From contig NZ_CP030117.1 of NCBI RefSeq assembly GCF_001039275.2, positions 1,199,501 through 1,263,500 of the forward strand: a DNA stretch of 64,000 nt, written 5' to 3'. The position numbers and the translations under genes were made by a program. Positions 1-9,021 of the stretch are shown here, piece by piece (positions within the stretch are counted from its first letter, which is position 1; each line of letters starts with the position of its first letter). Under the pieces are notes generated by a model. The model was not told where the DNA came from, did no database searches, and worked only from the letters and a program-made list of their open reading frames with translations. Source of the stretch: Brevibacillus brevis (GTDB taxonomy: Bacteria; Bacillota; Bacilli; Brevibacillales; Brevibacillaceae).

Positions 1-9
1 ACAAAAGAA

Positions 10-2358
10 ATGGGCAAGACCAAGCATGGCGGACCAATTAAGCTGGATACTTCGTGGAAGCCTTCCTTATGGGCTTCACTGATGCCGATGGGACTCGGAA
101 AAATCAAACCGCATCACATTCGCGATACGATGAAGGTGGCCTATGACAATCGCGATAATTTGGGTTATGCCTATCGCATTTTGACGCAAGGGGTATGTGA
201 TGGCTGCGCTCTCGGCGTATCCGGTCTCTACGATCAGACGTTGACTGGTCCGCATTTGTGCACTACACGACTGAACGTACTGCGCCTCAATACCATGCCT
301 GCCATGGATGCCAAATGGTTTGAAGACGTGAATGCCCTGCGTAAGCTGTCTAGCGAAGAATTACGCAAGCTGGGAAGAATTCCGTATCCGCTTTCAAGAA
401 AGCCAGGCGAAAACAAGTTCACCCGCATTAGCTGGGATGAAGCGTTAAACCGTATCGCGAGAAAAATCAAAAACATCAGCCCGAAACAGTTGGCCTTTTT
501 CTTGACCGCTCGTGGGATTACCAACGAGGTATATTACACGGCAGCTAAAATGGCTCGTTTCCTCGGAACCAACAACATCGACAACGCATCGCGTATTTGT
601 CACTCACCGAGTAAGACAGCATTGAAGCGTTCGGTTGGAATTGGTGCATCGAGCTGTAACTATCAGGATTGGATCGGTACCGATGTGCTCGTATTCTGGG
701 GCTCTGTACCAGGTAACAACCAGCCTGTATCGACGAAATACATGTATGCTGCGAAAAAAGCAGGAACGAAAATCATCCTGATCAACCCGTACAAAGAGCC
801 AGCGATGGAGAAGTACTGGATTCCATCTGTACCGGATAGTGCTTTGTTCGGAACGAAGATTGCGGATGATTTCTACCAAGTGAACATTGGCGGCGACATT
901 GCATTCATGAACGGCGTGATGAAGATTTGGTTCGAGATGGAGGAAGCCAAGCCAGGCTCTGCGATCAACCATGAATTCATCAAGGAGCACGCGAACGGAA
1001 TCGAAGAGCTGCGCAAGCATGTGATGAATGAATCGTGGGAGAAAATCGTAGAATCCTCCGGTCTCAGCCGCGAGCGTATCAAAGAATTCGCGCAACTGCT
1101 CGCCAACTCCAAAAATGGTGTATTCGTATGGAGTATGGGTCTGACCCAGCACAAATTCGGTACGGACAATATTTCTCAAGTAGCCAATCTGGCCATCCTT
1201 CGTGGGTTCTTGGGTCGCAAGCACACTGGTCTCATGCCGATTCGCGGACACTCCGGCGTACAGGGCTCCGGTGAAATGGGTGCTGATCCGTTCAGCTTGC
1301 CAGGTGGAGATTTTGAAGAAAAATCCTGGAACCGCATTGAAAAAATTTGGAATTTCCCAATCCCGAAATGGCAAGGAGATATCGTCGGTATTTCTTTGGA
1401 GAATGCCGTGTTGCCAGATGGGCATGAGCGCAAGACCAGATTGTTCTATACGAGTGGCGGCAACTTCCTGGAGACGATGCCAGATCCGGACTTCATGCAA
1501 AAATGCTTGGAGAGCATAGAAGTGCGTGTACATCAGGACATCATTTTCAATACATCTACGTTGGTGGACGCGAAGGAAGAAGTAATCGTACTGCCAGCGA
1601 TGACTCGATACGAGCAGCCGGGTGGCGGTACTTCGACTAGTACAGAACGTATGGTCTACTTCAGTGCCGAAGTGGAAGGGCCACGTATTGAAGAAGCGCG
1701 TTCGGAATGGGAGATTTACGTAGATCTGGCGGCACGGGTAAATCCAGAGAAAAAGCATCTGATGCACTTCTCAAGCGCAGCTGAAATTCGCGCAGAGATT
1801 GCCCAGGCGAATCCGAACTACGATGGTATCCAGCATCTGAAAAACCGCGGAGATGTTTTCCAATGGGGCGGGGCATGGTTGTGTGAAGGCGGCGTATGCC
1901 CGACACAAGATGGCCGAGCGAATCTGATTCCGATTGAAATTCCCGATTTGAACAAGCCAGAGGGACACTTCTATGTAACGACTCGTCGCGGTAAGCAGTT
2001 CAACTCGATGATTTACAGCCAGAAAGACCCGTTCAACAATGCGGACCGTTATGATATCCTGATCAATGCAGAGGATGCAAAAGAACTGCGCATTGCAGAA
2101 GGCGAAAATATCGTCGTTTACAATAAATATGGAACGTTCCAAGGACGTGCCAAATTCGAGGATACCAGACGCGGCAACATTCAAGTACACTGGCCGGAAG
2201 GAAACGTACTCATTCCAAAGGGTGTATACGAGACATACGCAGGTATTCCCGAATACAATACAGCCGTGAAGGTTGAAAAAGCGGACACTTTCCACGCCAA
2301 TAAAGATTTGAAATACGTGGAGAGAGAAGTAGAAGATTTGGAAGTAAACGTCGGCTGA
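10..2358 (+). CDS. FdhF/YdeP-family molybdopterin oxidoreductase (start provisional)
   Basis: Large molybdopterin-dependent oxidoreductase of the YdeP/TIGR01701 branch of the formate dehydrogenase superfamily, about 782 residues, close to the E. coli YdeP length of about 759. Near the N-terminus is a CDGC pair (residues 63 and 66) with another Cys at 84, the sparse iron-sulfur ligand set of this branch. RICHSPS (Cys198) aligns with the selenocysteine motif of FdhF, so cysteine is the expected molybdenum ligand. A C-terminal molydopterin dinucleotide-binding domain covers roughly residues 650-760. The substrate is not known; formate or an acid-stress role are only family analogies. The reading frame stays open to the window edge and no Shine-Dalgarno is visible before the ATG at 10, so the true start may lie upstream. 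moeA and mobB follow on the same strand, suggesting an operon supplying its own cofactor. Confidence 0.85.
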   Translation: MGKTKHGGPIKLDTSWKPSLWASLMPMGLGKIKPHHIRDTMKVAYDNRDNLGYAYRILTQGVCDGCALGVSGLYDQTLTGPHLCTTRLNVLRLNTMPAMDAKWFEDVNALRKLSSEELRKLGRIPYPLSRKPGENKFTRISWDEALNRIARKIKNISPKQLAFFLTARGITNEVYYTAAKMARFLGTNNIDNASRICHSPSKTALKRSVGIGASSCNYQDWIGTDVLVFWGSVPGNNQPVSTKYMYAAKKAGTKIILINPYKEPAMEKYWIPSVPDSALFGTKIADDFYQVNIGGDIAFMNGVMKIWFEMEEAKPGSAINHEFIKEHANGIEELRKHVMNESWEKIVESSGLSRERIKEFAQLLANSKNGVFVWSMGLTQHKFGTDNISQVANLAILRGFLGRKHTGLMPIRGHSGVQGSGEMGADPFSLPGGDFEEKSWNRIEKIWNFPIPKWQGDIVGISLENAVLPDGHERKTRLFYTSGGNFLETMPDPDFMQKCLESIEVRVHQDIIFNTSTLVDAKEEVIVLPAMTRYEQPGGGTSTSTERMVYFSAEVEGPRIEEARSEWEIYVDLAARVNPEKKHLMHFSSAAEIRAEIAQANPNYDGIQHLKNRGDVFQWGGAWLCEGGVCPTQDGRANLIPIEIPDLNKPEGHFYVTTRRGKQFNSMIYSQKDPFNNADRYDILINAEDAKELRIAEGENIVVYNKYGTFQGRAKFEDTRRGNIQVHWPEGNVLIPKGVYETYAGIPEYNTAVKVEKADTFHANKDLKYVEREVEDLEVNVG

Positions 2359-2400
2359 CGAGCTGCAGCAATGGGTGGTCAAGATTAGGAGGAACAAGCC

Positions 2401-3660
2401 ATGCGTTTTTCGCGACAAACACTCTCGGTTGAAGAAGCGATGAGCAAGCTGTTGGCAAAATTGCTGACAGGGAGAACGGAACAAGTGCAGATCGGAGAGG
2501 CATACGGGCGGATACTGGCCTCTGATCTACGTGCAACATACGATTTGCCGCACTTTGACCGCTCGCCGCTGGATGGGTTTGCCGTGAGAGCTGCGGATAC
2601 GGTTGGAGCCTCCGTTGACCACGCGATTACGCTAACAGTGCTAGAGACGGTTGCGGCCGGGCAGGTACCTACTAGAGAATTGAAAAAAGGCTACGCTACG
2701 CGGATCATGACGGGTGCGATGATGCCTGCGGGTGCGGATGCGGTCATCATGTTTGAGCAAACGTACAACCCAGCCGAAGAGGCGGATACCGTACGGATCA
2801 AGCGGGAGATGAAGCCTGGGGAAAATGTATCGCGTCGCGGTGAAGAGATGGCCACAGGAACGATCATTGCAAAGGCGGGAGAGCGGATTAACGCAGGTAC
2901 TCTTGCCAGTTTGGCTACGTTTGGCTATTCGCAGGTAGAGGTGTACTGCAAGCAGCGTGTCGGTCTGATTTCGACTGGAAGCGAGCTGTTGGAGATTGAT
3001 CAGCCGCTTGCTCCAGGCAAAATTCGCAACAGTAATACAGTGATGCTGACTGCCTTGATTGCTGAGGCAGGGGGCATCCCTGTTTCGTTTTCAAGATTGC
3101 CGGATGATCTGTCGGTGGCAAAGGCGAAAATCAGTGAATGCTTGCGGGACGTGGATCTGGTCATTTCAAGCGGCGGTGTGTCCGTTGGGGATTTTGATGT
3201 GATCGCGGCTTTAGTGGATGAGCCTGAGGTGGAGCTTTTGTTCAACCGAATCGCAATACGTCCGGGAAGCCCGACGACAGCCATGATCATGGAAGGCAAG
3301 CCTTTAATTGCTCTATCAGGTAATCCGGGTGCCTGTTTTCTCGGGTTTGAGCTATTTGCGCGAGCAGCCATTCGTCGCATCTCGGGAGAAGCCCATGTGG
3401 TGCAACAGGTGATAAAGGCGAGACTTGGCGTCGATTATACGAAGCCTTGTCCATACCCGCGTTATCTGCGAGGGAAGCTCCTCGAAAAAGATGGGGTTTT
3501 GCACGCGATCCCTGATTTCAATGAAAAGGCAGGGAATCTGGGGACGTTGAAGGACAGCGAATGCTTTATGATCATACCAGCCGGGGGAAGCGGGAAAAAA
3601 GCAGGAGAGCTGGTTGATGTTCTCACGCATGCTGCCCCAACCTGGAGAAGAGAGGGATAG
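2401..3660 (+). CDS. moeA: Molybdopterin molybdenumtransferase MoeA
   Basis: Inserts molybdate into adenylated molybdopterin in the last step of molybdenum cofactor synthesis, in the cytoplasm. The 419-residue length is normal for the family. The N-terminal part carries the HFDRSPLDGFAVRA segment (DxSxxDGFA type), and the central MoCF-binding domain has the GGVSVGDFD signature near residue 260. A perfect AGGAGG lies about eight bases before the ATG, which fixes the start. It begins 42 bp after the oxidoreductase and is followed 3 bp later by mobB, so the three genes look cotranscribed. Nothing is truncated or unusual. Confidence 0.95.
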   Translation: MRFSRQTLSVEEAMSKLLAKLLTGRTEQVQIGEAYGRILASDLRATYDLPHFDRSPLDGFAVRAADTVGASVDHAITLTVLETVAAGQVPTRELKKGYATRIMTGAMMPAGADAVIMFEQTYNPAEEADTVRIKREMKPGENVSRRGEEMATGTIIAKAGERINAGTLASLATFGYSQVEVYCKQRVGLISTGSELLEIDQPLAPGKIRNSNTVMLTALIAEAGGIPVSFSRLPDDLSVAKAKISECLRDVDLVISSGGVSVGDFDVIAALVDEPEVELLFNRIAIRPGSPTTAMIMEGKPLIALSGNPGACFLGFELFARAAIRRISGEAHVVQQVIKARLGVDYTKPCPYPRYLRGKLLEKDGVLHAIPDFNEKAGNLGTLKDSECFMIIPAGGSGKKAGELVDVLTHAAPTWRREG

Positions 3661-3663
3661 CAA

Positions 3664-4182
3664 ATGGTCAAGCCACCTTGTGTTTTGCAGATTGTCGGTT
3701 ATTCGAACAGTGGCAAGACGACGTTGCTCACCAAGCTCATTCCGATCCTCGAAAAAGCAGGGATAAGAGTCGGGGTCATCAAGCATGATGGAGGACACGA
3801 TTTTGAGTGGGATCAGCCAGGGAAGGACACATGGCGTTATCGTGAAGCCGGAGCCTCTCTGGTCGCGATCACATCCAAAACGAAGACAGCCATCGTGGAG
3901 CAAAAACCGCAGGAGCTGTCCGTCCTTGTCCAGCGCTTGGCAGAAGCCGGAGCCCAGCTCATTTTGGTAGAAGGCTTCAAGCGTGAAGGCTATCCCAAGC
4001 TCGCTTTGCTTCGCTGGCCAGAAGATGAGGAGCTCTTATCGATTATTACAAATTTGGTAGGGATCGTAGGTTGGTCAGACAAGCGTCAGCCGGGGCTGCC
4101 ATTTTTCGATATTAATGACATAGACAACATAGCTAATTTTGTAAGGGAAACATTGAGATCATTCCAGCTAGATTGGGGATGA
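3664..4182 (+). CDS. mobB: Molybdopterin-guanine dinucleotide biosynthesis protein MobB
   Basis: Small P-loop GTPase that assists MobA in forming the guanine dinucleotide form of the molybdenum cofactor. The Walker A motif GYSNSGKTTLL lies at residues 10-20, and VGVIKHDGGHDFEWD is the typical MobB segment after it; the VEGFKREGYPKL motif is near residue 100. At 172 residues it matches the family. The start follows a GAGAGGG ribosome site and sits 3 bp after moeA. No mobA is present here; it may be elsewhere. The transcription terminator begins inside the last codons of this gene. Confidence 0.93.
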   Translation: MVKPPCVLQIVGYSNSGKTTLLTKLIPILEKAGIRVGVIKHDGGHDFEWDQPGKDTWRYREAGASLVAITSKTKTAIVEQKPQELSVLVQRLAEAGAQLILVEGFKREGYPKLALLRWPEDEELLSIITNLVGIVGWSDKRQPGLPFFDINDIDNIANFVRETLRSFQLDWG

Positions 4183-4192
4183 TCTTTTTTTT
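4156..4192 (+). terminator. Terminator overlapping the 3' end of mobB
   Basis: AGATCATTCC pairs with GGGATGATCT (one G-U pair), followed by eight Ts. The left arm lies inside the mobB coding sequence, so the oxidoreductase-moeA-mobB unit ends here. Confidence 0.85.
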
Positions 4193-4274
4193 GTAGCATG
4201 GGAGATGATCCATGTAATGAAATATGTGGTAATGTAAATAAAAAATCGGCGAGAAACGATAAGGAGCAAAAAAC

Positions 4275-4763
4275 ATGAAATGCCCTCACTGTAACAACGA
4301 ATTAAATGAACTTCCTTTCTGTTACGGAATAGAAGCGCCACATTATTTTTACATGGTACCAGAAGAGAAACGAACAGAATTAATCAGGGACTTTTGTGTA
4401 ATTGATGAACAGCATTTCTTTATTAGAGGACATATTGAAATACCAATCATTGATACAAATGAGAAATTGATATGGAGTGTTTGGGTTTCTCTTAGTGAAG
4501 AAAACTTTTTGAGGTCGAATGAATTGCTGCATGTAGAAGGAAGAGAAAATGAAGAACCTTATTTTGGTTGGTTATCGACTGAACTTTCCATTTATCCAGA
4601 AACGACCCTATCCTTAAAGACATGGGTACATACACAAGAAGTTGGTGCGGTTCCCTTAATAGAATTAGAACATACGAATCATCCACTTGCAGTTGAACAA
4701 AGAGAAGGAATTACAATGGAGAGAGTGAAAGAAATTGCTCATTTAATCAATCATACCGAGTAA
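4275..4763 (+). CDS. DUF2199 domain protein
   Basis: A 162-residue cytoplasmic protein of unknown function that I recognise as a DUF2199 member. It begins with a CxxC pair (MKCPHC) and has the family-like stretch around DEQHFFIRGHIEIPI and IWSVWVSLSEENF. AAGGAG seven bases before the ATG sets the start. It stands alone between two terminators, so it is probably monocistronic. Codon use is more AT-rich than in the preceding moe genes. No function can be assigned from context. Confidence 0.75.
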   Translation: MKCPHCNNELNELPFCYGIEAPHYFYMVPEEKRTELIRDFCVIDEQHFFIRGHIEIPIIDTNEKLIWSVWVSLSEENFLRSNELLHVEGRENEEPYFGWLSTELSIYPETTLSLKTWVHTQEVGAVPLIELEHTNHPLAVEQREGITMERVKEIAHLINHTE

Positions 4764-4775
4764 TAAGAAATGCCT

Positions 4776-4809
4776 GCTGCCGGGATGTTCCGGCAGCTTT
4801 TTCGTTTTT
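4776..4809 (+). terminator. Terminator after DUF2199 gene
   Basis: Perfect 8-bp stem GCTGCCGG / CCGGCAGC with a 6-base loop, followed by a T-rich tail. Confidence 0.9.
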
Positions 4810-4919
4810 CATGCTTTAGACGATAAGTTATGGATTGCTCCAATCTGGTGGTTTTGGACGTATATCTTCACTCCAATGGCTGATAAACTTGCAGCATCTA
4901 AATAATAGGAGTGATAACG

Positions 4920-5456
4920 ATGGATGGAGTACGTTACAAAATGAGAGAAGTATTGGATAAGAACAAGATTGAGACATTTTTGCAGCAAGCTAGAATCGGA
5001 CATCTTGGAATGGTCGATGGTCATTTGCCGTATGTAGTTCCGCTCAATTTTGTTTGGACAAATGGAAAGCTTTATTTCCATGGCGCCAACGGCGGGAGAA
5101 GAAATCAGGTTATGGATGCTAATCCAGAGGTCTGTTTTACGGTTTGTGAAGAATATGGAACGATTACTGATCCGGTGCCAGCCAAGACAGACACAGCGTA
5201 TATGAGTGTAATGATTTTTGGCAGGGCCCAACAAATAGACGATCTGGATGAAGCTACATACATGCTGCAAGAAATGATGAATAAGTATGTGCCTGGCTAC
5301 TATAATCGGCCTTTACCCAAGCAGCACGTAGACAAATACCGTTCAGCAGTATTCGGTGGTCCGGTTCAGGTGTACCGAATAGATCCACATCATATCACTG
5401 CGAAGGAAAATCAAATGGAAGATGAAAAAATGTTCAAACCTGGTAAAACCGTGTAA
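4920..5456 (+). CDS. Pyridoxamine 5'-phosphate oxidase-like (FMN-binding) protein
   Basis: Split-barrel flavin protein of the pyridoxamine-phosphate oxidase/NimA-like group, 178 residues. The N-terminal pattern of an alpha helix (IETFLQQARIGHLGM) followed by LPYVVPLNFVW and LYFHGANGGRRN is typical of FMN-binding members such as nitroimidazole-resistance proteins; the real substrate is unknown. A GTG at 4911 lies inside the AGGAG ribosome site, so the ATG at 4920, eight bases downstream, is preferred. Its last 23 bp overlap tail-to-tail with the MocR gene on the other strand, a recurring PLP/FMN-flavoured pairing. Confidence 0.8.
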   Translation: MDGVRYKMREVLDKNKIETFLQQARIGHLGMVDGHLPYVVPLNFVWTNGKLYFHGANGGRRNQVMDANPEVCFTVCEEYGTITDPVPAKTDTAYMSVMIFGRAQQIDDLDEATYMLQEMMNKYVPGYYNRPLPKQHVDKYRSAVFGGPVQVYRIDPHHITAKENQMEDEKMFKPGKTV

Positions 5457-6876
5457 TCTCCGCAAGACGAAAAATGCCTTCTTCAATGGTTGATTCATCT
5501 ACTTTAGCAAAGCCTAGTACCCATCCTTTTCGATCGCTTTTCAAGCAATACTTGCTAAGTGGATAAACTCGGATTCCTTTTTCGATTGCTAGGTTCGTCG
5601 CGGCGTCTTCATCAAACGATTTATCAGCTTCAAGAAGGATATACAACCCCGTTTCCACGCCGCTTAGCGTGAAGTGTTCGTTCAGACCTGTCGTGATGAT
5701 GGCCTTCGTCATGGCTTCATGTCTGCGCCGATATACATTTCGAACCCGTCTCATATGGCGCATGAAATGACCATGCTCAATAAAATGAGTAAGCGTTAAT
5801 TGCTCCATAATCGGAAGATGACGATAGGTTAATTCATGGACGTGGGCGAGCTGACGAATGGCCTCTTTGGGACCAACGATTGCCGATATTCGAATACCAG
5901 GAGCAATCATTTTGGAAAAACTCATCATATACAACGTGTTCTGAGGTCGCTGACTGAACAAGGTGGGAAGCGGGTCGCCACGATAGCGAAATTCGCTGTC
6001 GTAATCATCCTCAACGATCCAAAACCGCTGCTCGGCAGCCATGTGTAACAATTGTTGCCTGCGAGGTTCTGACATAATGACTCCAACCGCACACTGGTGC
6101 GATGGCGTAACATAGACAAGCTTGGACCCCGGATGAATTTGGTCTACGCATAACCCGTACTCGTCAACTGGAACGGAGACAACTTGCATATGCCGATACT
6201 TCATTGCCATCCAGGCAGCAGGGAAGCCAGGATCTTCAACAGAAACGGTATCTCCTTCTTGTAAAAGGGCTTGGGCGATCAAATCAATGCTATGTTGTGC
6301 GCCTGAGGTTAACATGATTTGATCGATAGTCACATGAACGCCCCGTTCAAGTGACAAATATCGTTGGATCTGTTCACGTAGCGGTTGGTATCCATAGGGA
6401 TTGCCATAAGCCCAACTGTCCAGATTTGTTTCTGTGGAAGCCTGTAAAAACGAACGTCTCCAAATCTTTTGAAAATGTTCGTCCAAATATGGCTCATGGG
6501 GACTGAAATCGACCTCAACCTTTTGGCTATCTTTGTCCCCGAACCAACCGTGCAAATGACCGATTGTAGCGTTTAATAAAGGCAATTCGGGAGGAACAGG
6601 TCCTTCGGGCGCAGCATCTTCTGAAGGACGAGTTGCATACGTCCATTCGCTCACTCTAGTCCCACCGCGACGAGAGGTTACCGTGTATCCGCGGCTGAAT
6701 AACTCCTCATAAACAATCTGTATGGTTGAACGGGAAACGCCAATTAAGGAAGCGAGTTCGCGGGAGGGTAGTAGCAATTCACCTGGCTGCCATTTTCCAG
6801 AGGTAATATTATGGATCGCTTGGTCCAGCAGTTGCTGCCAGATTGGACGCTCGTCATCTCGGTTTACTGTTAGCAT
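5434..6876 (-). CDS. MocR/PdxR-family regulator (GntR HTH fused to aminotransferase-like domain)
   Basis: 480-residue transcription factor with an N-terminal GntR winged helix (LPSRELASLIGVSRSTIQ near residues 39-56) joined by a linker to a fold-type I aminotransferase-like domain of about 360 residues. The PLP-lysine is in the motif MMSFSKMIAPGIR. Family members such as PdxR and GabR sense PLP or its adducts. The gene is convergent with the PNPOx-like gene and divergent from hmp, 225 bp away. No pdxST genes are next to it, so its target is not given by context; its own promoter carries an inverted repeat. Confidence 0.88.
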   Translation of the reverse strand: MLTVNRDDERPIWQQLLDQAIHNITSGKWQPGELLLPSRELASLIGVSRSTIQIVYEELFSRGYTVTSRRGGTRVSEWTYATRPSEDAAPEGPVPPELPLLNATIGHLHGWFGDKDSQKVEVDFSPHEPYLDEHFQKIWRRSFLQASTETNLDSWAYGNPYGYQPLREQIQRYLSLERGVHVTIDQIMLTSGAQHSIDLIAQALLQEGDTVSVEDPGFPAAWMAMKYRHMQVVSVPVDEYGLCVDQIHPGSKLVYVTPSHQCAVGVIMSEPRRQQLLHMAAEQRFWIVEDDYDSEFRYRGDPLPTLFSQRPQNTLYMMSFSKMIAPGIRISAIVGPKEAIRQLAHVHELTYRHLPIMEQLTLTHFIEHGHFMRHMRRVRNVYRRRHEAMTKAIITTGLNEHFTLSGVETGLYILLEADKSFDEDAATNLAIEKGIRVYPLSKYCLKSDRKGWVLGFAKVDESTIEEGIFRLAEITRFYQV

Positions 6877-6903
6877 TCATTCACCTTCAGTGTTTTTGTT
6901 GGA

Positions 6904-6931
6904 ATGATAGATTTGGCTGATATGCTATCAT
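6904..6931. promoter_or_regulatory. Inverted repeat upstream of the MocR gene
   Basis: ATGATAG and CTATCAT face each other across 14 bases, and a nested perfect palindrome TGATA-TGC-TATCA lies at 6918-6930. The position, 28-55 bp upstream of the MocR start, suits an autoregulatory operator. This is inference from symmetry and position. Confidence 0.4.
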
Positions 6932-7017
6932 GGCAATCGTTTCTTTTGCAACAAGAGAGTTGGGGGACGACTTTTTCTTATGGTCTTTTGCAGTTGTCAC
7001 AAATCGTTTCTATTTCC

Positions 7018-7060
7018 TGTGACCAGAATCACATGTGTATTTCTGAACCTCCCGTACACT
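7018..7060 (+). promoter_or_regulatory. Crp/Fnr-type box and promoter of hmp
   Basis: TGTGA-CCAGAA-TCACA at 7018-7033 matches the Firmicute FNR consensus TGTGA-N6-TCACA exactly. TACACT at 7055-7060 is a plausible -10; with a start near 7067 the box centre is at about -41.5, the class II activation position. No good -35 is present, as expected for an activated promoter. Confidence 0.75.
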
Positions 7061-7101
7061 TGAAATATAGAAAGAACGAAGCACTTCAAGGAGGTTCTAC
7101 G

Positions 7102-8319
7102 ATGTTAAGCCCAAAAACCATTGAAATCATAAAATCAACCGTTCCTGTGCTAGAGGTACACGGAACTGCCATTACAAAACGTTTTTATCAAATGATGTTT
7201 GCTAAGCACCCTGAGCTTCTTAATATTTTCAACCACGCCAATCAAAAGCAGGGAAGGCAGCAAACAGCTCTGGCAAATGCGGTGTATGCTGCGGCTTTGT
7301 ATATTGATAAGCTGGAAACGATTTTGCCTGTAGTGAAGCAGATTGGACACAAGCACCGCAGCTTGGGAGTGAAGGCCGAACATTACCCAATCGTCGGAGA
7401 AAACCTGTTAGCCGCGATCAAAGACGTACTTGGGGATGCCGCTACGGACGAGATTTTGCAGGCGTGGGCGGAAGCGTATGGTGTCATTGCGGATGCCTTC
7501 ATCGGTGTAGAACACGAAATGTATGAAGAGGCGAGTGGGCAGCCTGGAGGATGGGTAGATTTCAGAGAGTTTATCGTCCAACGCAAGGTGAAGGAAAGCG
7601 ACGTAATCACTTCCTTTTATCTGGTTCCGGCGGATGGTCAACCGATTTCCAGCTATGAGCCAGGGCAGTATGTCAGCATCAAGGTAGAATTACCGGGCGA
7701 GCAATATACACACATTCGCCAGTACAGCCTCTCTGATGCGCCAGGGAATGCATACTACCGCATTTCTGTCAAACGCGAGGACGCGATGCAAGATAAGCCA
7801 GCAGGAAAAGTATCCGTTTATTTGTCAGAGGAAGTGAAGGAAGGAGATAGCCTGCATTTGTCTGCTCCGGCTGGAGATTTCACCTTACAGCAAGAGGGCA
7901 GCCGTCCGGTTGTGCTGCTCAGTGGTGGTGTAGGATTGACCCCAATGATCAGCATGCTGAACACACTGATCAAATCGGGAACAGATCGTCCAATCACTTT
8001 CATTCACGCAGCCAAAAACGGACATGTGCATGCCATGAAGCAGGCAGTAGAGGAACTGGCCGCAAAACATCCGCAGCTTTCTGTTCACTGGTGCTATACA
8101 CAGCCGACCGAACAAGATCGAGTGAACGGTGCTTTCCAGAAAGAAGGGTATATCGACTTGCCGTGGCTGCAAAAGGTCATCGATACAAAAGAGGCGAGCT
8201 ACTATTTCTGTGGTCCAATTCCATTCATGAAGACGATCAATGGTGCTTTGTTGGAATGGGGAGTACCAGCAGACGATATTCATTTTGAGTTTTTTGGTCC
8301 GGCAGCGACCTTGGCATAA
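7102..8319 (+). CDS. hmp: Flavohaemoglobin (nitric oxide dioxygenase)
   Basis: Converts nitric oxide plus oxygen to nitrate using NAD(P)H, protecting against nitrosative stress. 405 residues: globin domain (1-140), then FAD-binding and NAD-binding reductase domains. Key haem-pocket residues are in the canonical positions: Tyr29 (B10), Gln53 (E7), proximal His85 (F8) and Tyr95. The FAD motif RQYSLSD and the NAD motif GGVGLTP are present. The frame is open further upstream, but AAGGAGG before the ATG at 7102 and the globin alignment fix the start. It is monocistronic behind an FNR-type box, with a Crp/Fnr regulator gene convergent just downstream. Confidence 0.95.
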   Translation: MLSPKTIEIIKSTVPVLEVHGTAITKRFYQMMFAKHPELLNIFNHANQKQGRQQTALANAVYAAALYIDKLETILPVVKQIGHKHRSLGVKAEHYPIVGENLLAAIKDVLGDAATDEILQAWAEAYGVIADAFIGVEHEMYEEASGQPGGWVDFREFIVQRKVKESDVITSFYLVPADGQPISSYEPGQYVSIKVELPGEQYTHIRQYSLSDAPGNAYYRISVKREDAMQDKPAGKVSVYLSEEVKEGDSLHLSAPAGDFTLQQEGSRPVVLLSGGVGLTPMISMLNTLIKSGTDRPITFIHAAKNGHVHAMKQAVEELAAKHPQLSVHWCYTQPTEQDRVNGAFQKEGYIDLPWLQKVIDTKEASYYFCGPIPFMKTINGALLEWGVPADDIHFEFFGPAATLA

Positions 8320-8346
8320 AGAGGCTCTCACGAAAAAAGCTCAAGC

Positions 8347-8856
8347 TTACTCGCGATTCGCAGTTTGAGCGCGCAGCAATCGATTTACCGTCTCTCGGCG
8401 AAGCCCGATGAGCTGACCGATTTCATCCTGAGTCAGCAACTCCGAAAGCGAGACGACAGGAATGAAAGTCTGAAACCAAAGCTGGAGCTTGCGCAGCTTT
8501 TCAGCAGGAGAGACTTCGGTCAGTTGGTCGATACGCTGCTGCATCATCCGCAGCTTCCCTTGTAGCTGTAGCGCGATATCACGACACTTTTCCGGATTGT
8601 CATCCAGATGGCGATACCAATCCGGGGCAGACAGCACTTCGACCTCACAGGTCACGAGTGCGATTGCTGTCCCGTAGTAGGGATTCGGGCTCATCAACGA
8701 ATGATGCGGAATGATCTCATCCGGTACGATGATGTTGACCAGCGTCAATGCTCCGTCTGCATGTACCCGAACGATTTTTAACAGACCGCTCTTCAGATGA
8801 TAGAGCGGTCCAGATTCTCCTTGTCGAAACAGGACTTCTCCCTTGTGCAGGATCAT
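8347..8856 (-). CDS. Crp/Fnr-family transcriptional regulator, short form
   Basis: 169-residue regulator with a cyclic-nucleotide-binding-like beta barrel (residues 1-85), dimerisation helix and C-terminal helix-turn-helix with QDEIGQLIGLRRETVNRLLR. It is shorter than usual (about 220-230): the N-terminal leader is absent, yet GAGGAG sits well before this ATG, so it is not obviously truncated. Only two Cys are present and no clustered Cys motif, so it should not carry the iron-sulfur cluster of B. subtilis Fnr; its ligand is unknown. It faces hmp tail-to-tail, whose promoter carries a matching TGTGA-N6-TCACA site, making it a candidate hmp regulator. Confidence 0.85.
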   Translation of the reverse strand: MILHKGEVLFRQGESGPLYHLKSGLLKIVRVHADGALTLVNIIVPDEIIPHHSLMSPNPYYGTAIALVTCEVEVLSAPDWYRHLDDNPEKCRDIALQLQGKLRMMQQRIDQLTEVSPAEKLRKLQLWFQTFIPVVSLSELLTQDEIGQLIGLRRETVNRLLRAQTANRE

Positions 8857-8956
8857 GGGTTTCTCCTCGATTCTCTACGTTTTTCTCTAGCAATTATAGC
8901 AAGCCCGGCAGGAGGAAGTAAGCAAGCGTAAAAAGCAGTTTGCCGCTTTTTTAGGC

Positions 8957-8987
8957 TTGCTACAGCAAGGCTGCCTTTTGCTATAAT
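8957..8987 (+). promoter_or_regulatory. Promoter of the MBL-fold hydrolase gene
   Basis: Perfect TATAAT at 8982-8987 with TTGCTA 19 bases upstream. The -10 overlaps an upstream in-frame ATG at 8986, so translation must start later, at 9022. Confidence 0.55.
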
Positions 8988-9021
8988 GGGGAAACCAAAG
9001 CTAGATAAAGGGAGTTGTCTG

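Noticed and set aside
604..1767. 387-codon open frame on the minus strand inside the oxidoreductase gene
   Set aside because: Antisense shadow of a well-conserved molybdopterin enzyme; no ribosome site and no recognisable domain.
8347..8856. Oxygen-sensing Fnr with a 4Fe-4S cluster
   Set aside because: Only two isolated cysteines are present; no ligand cluster at either end.
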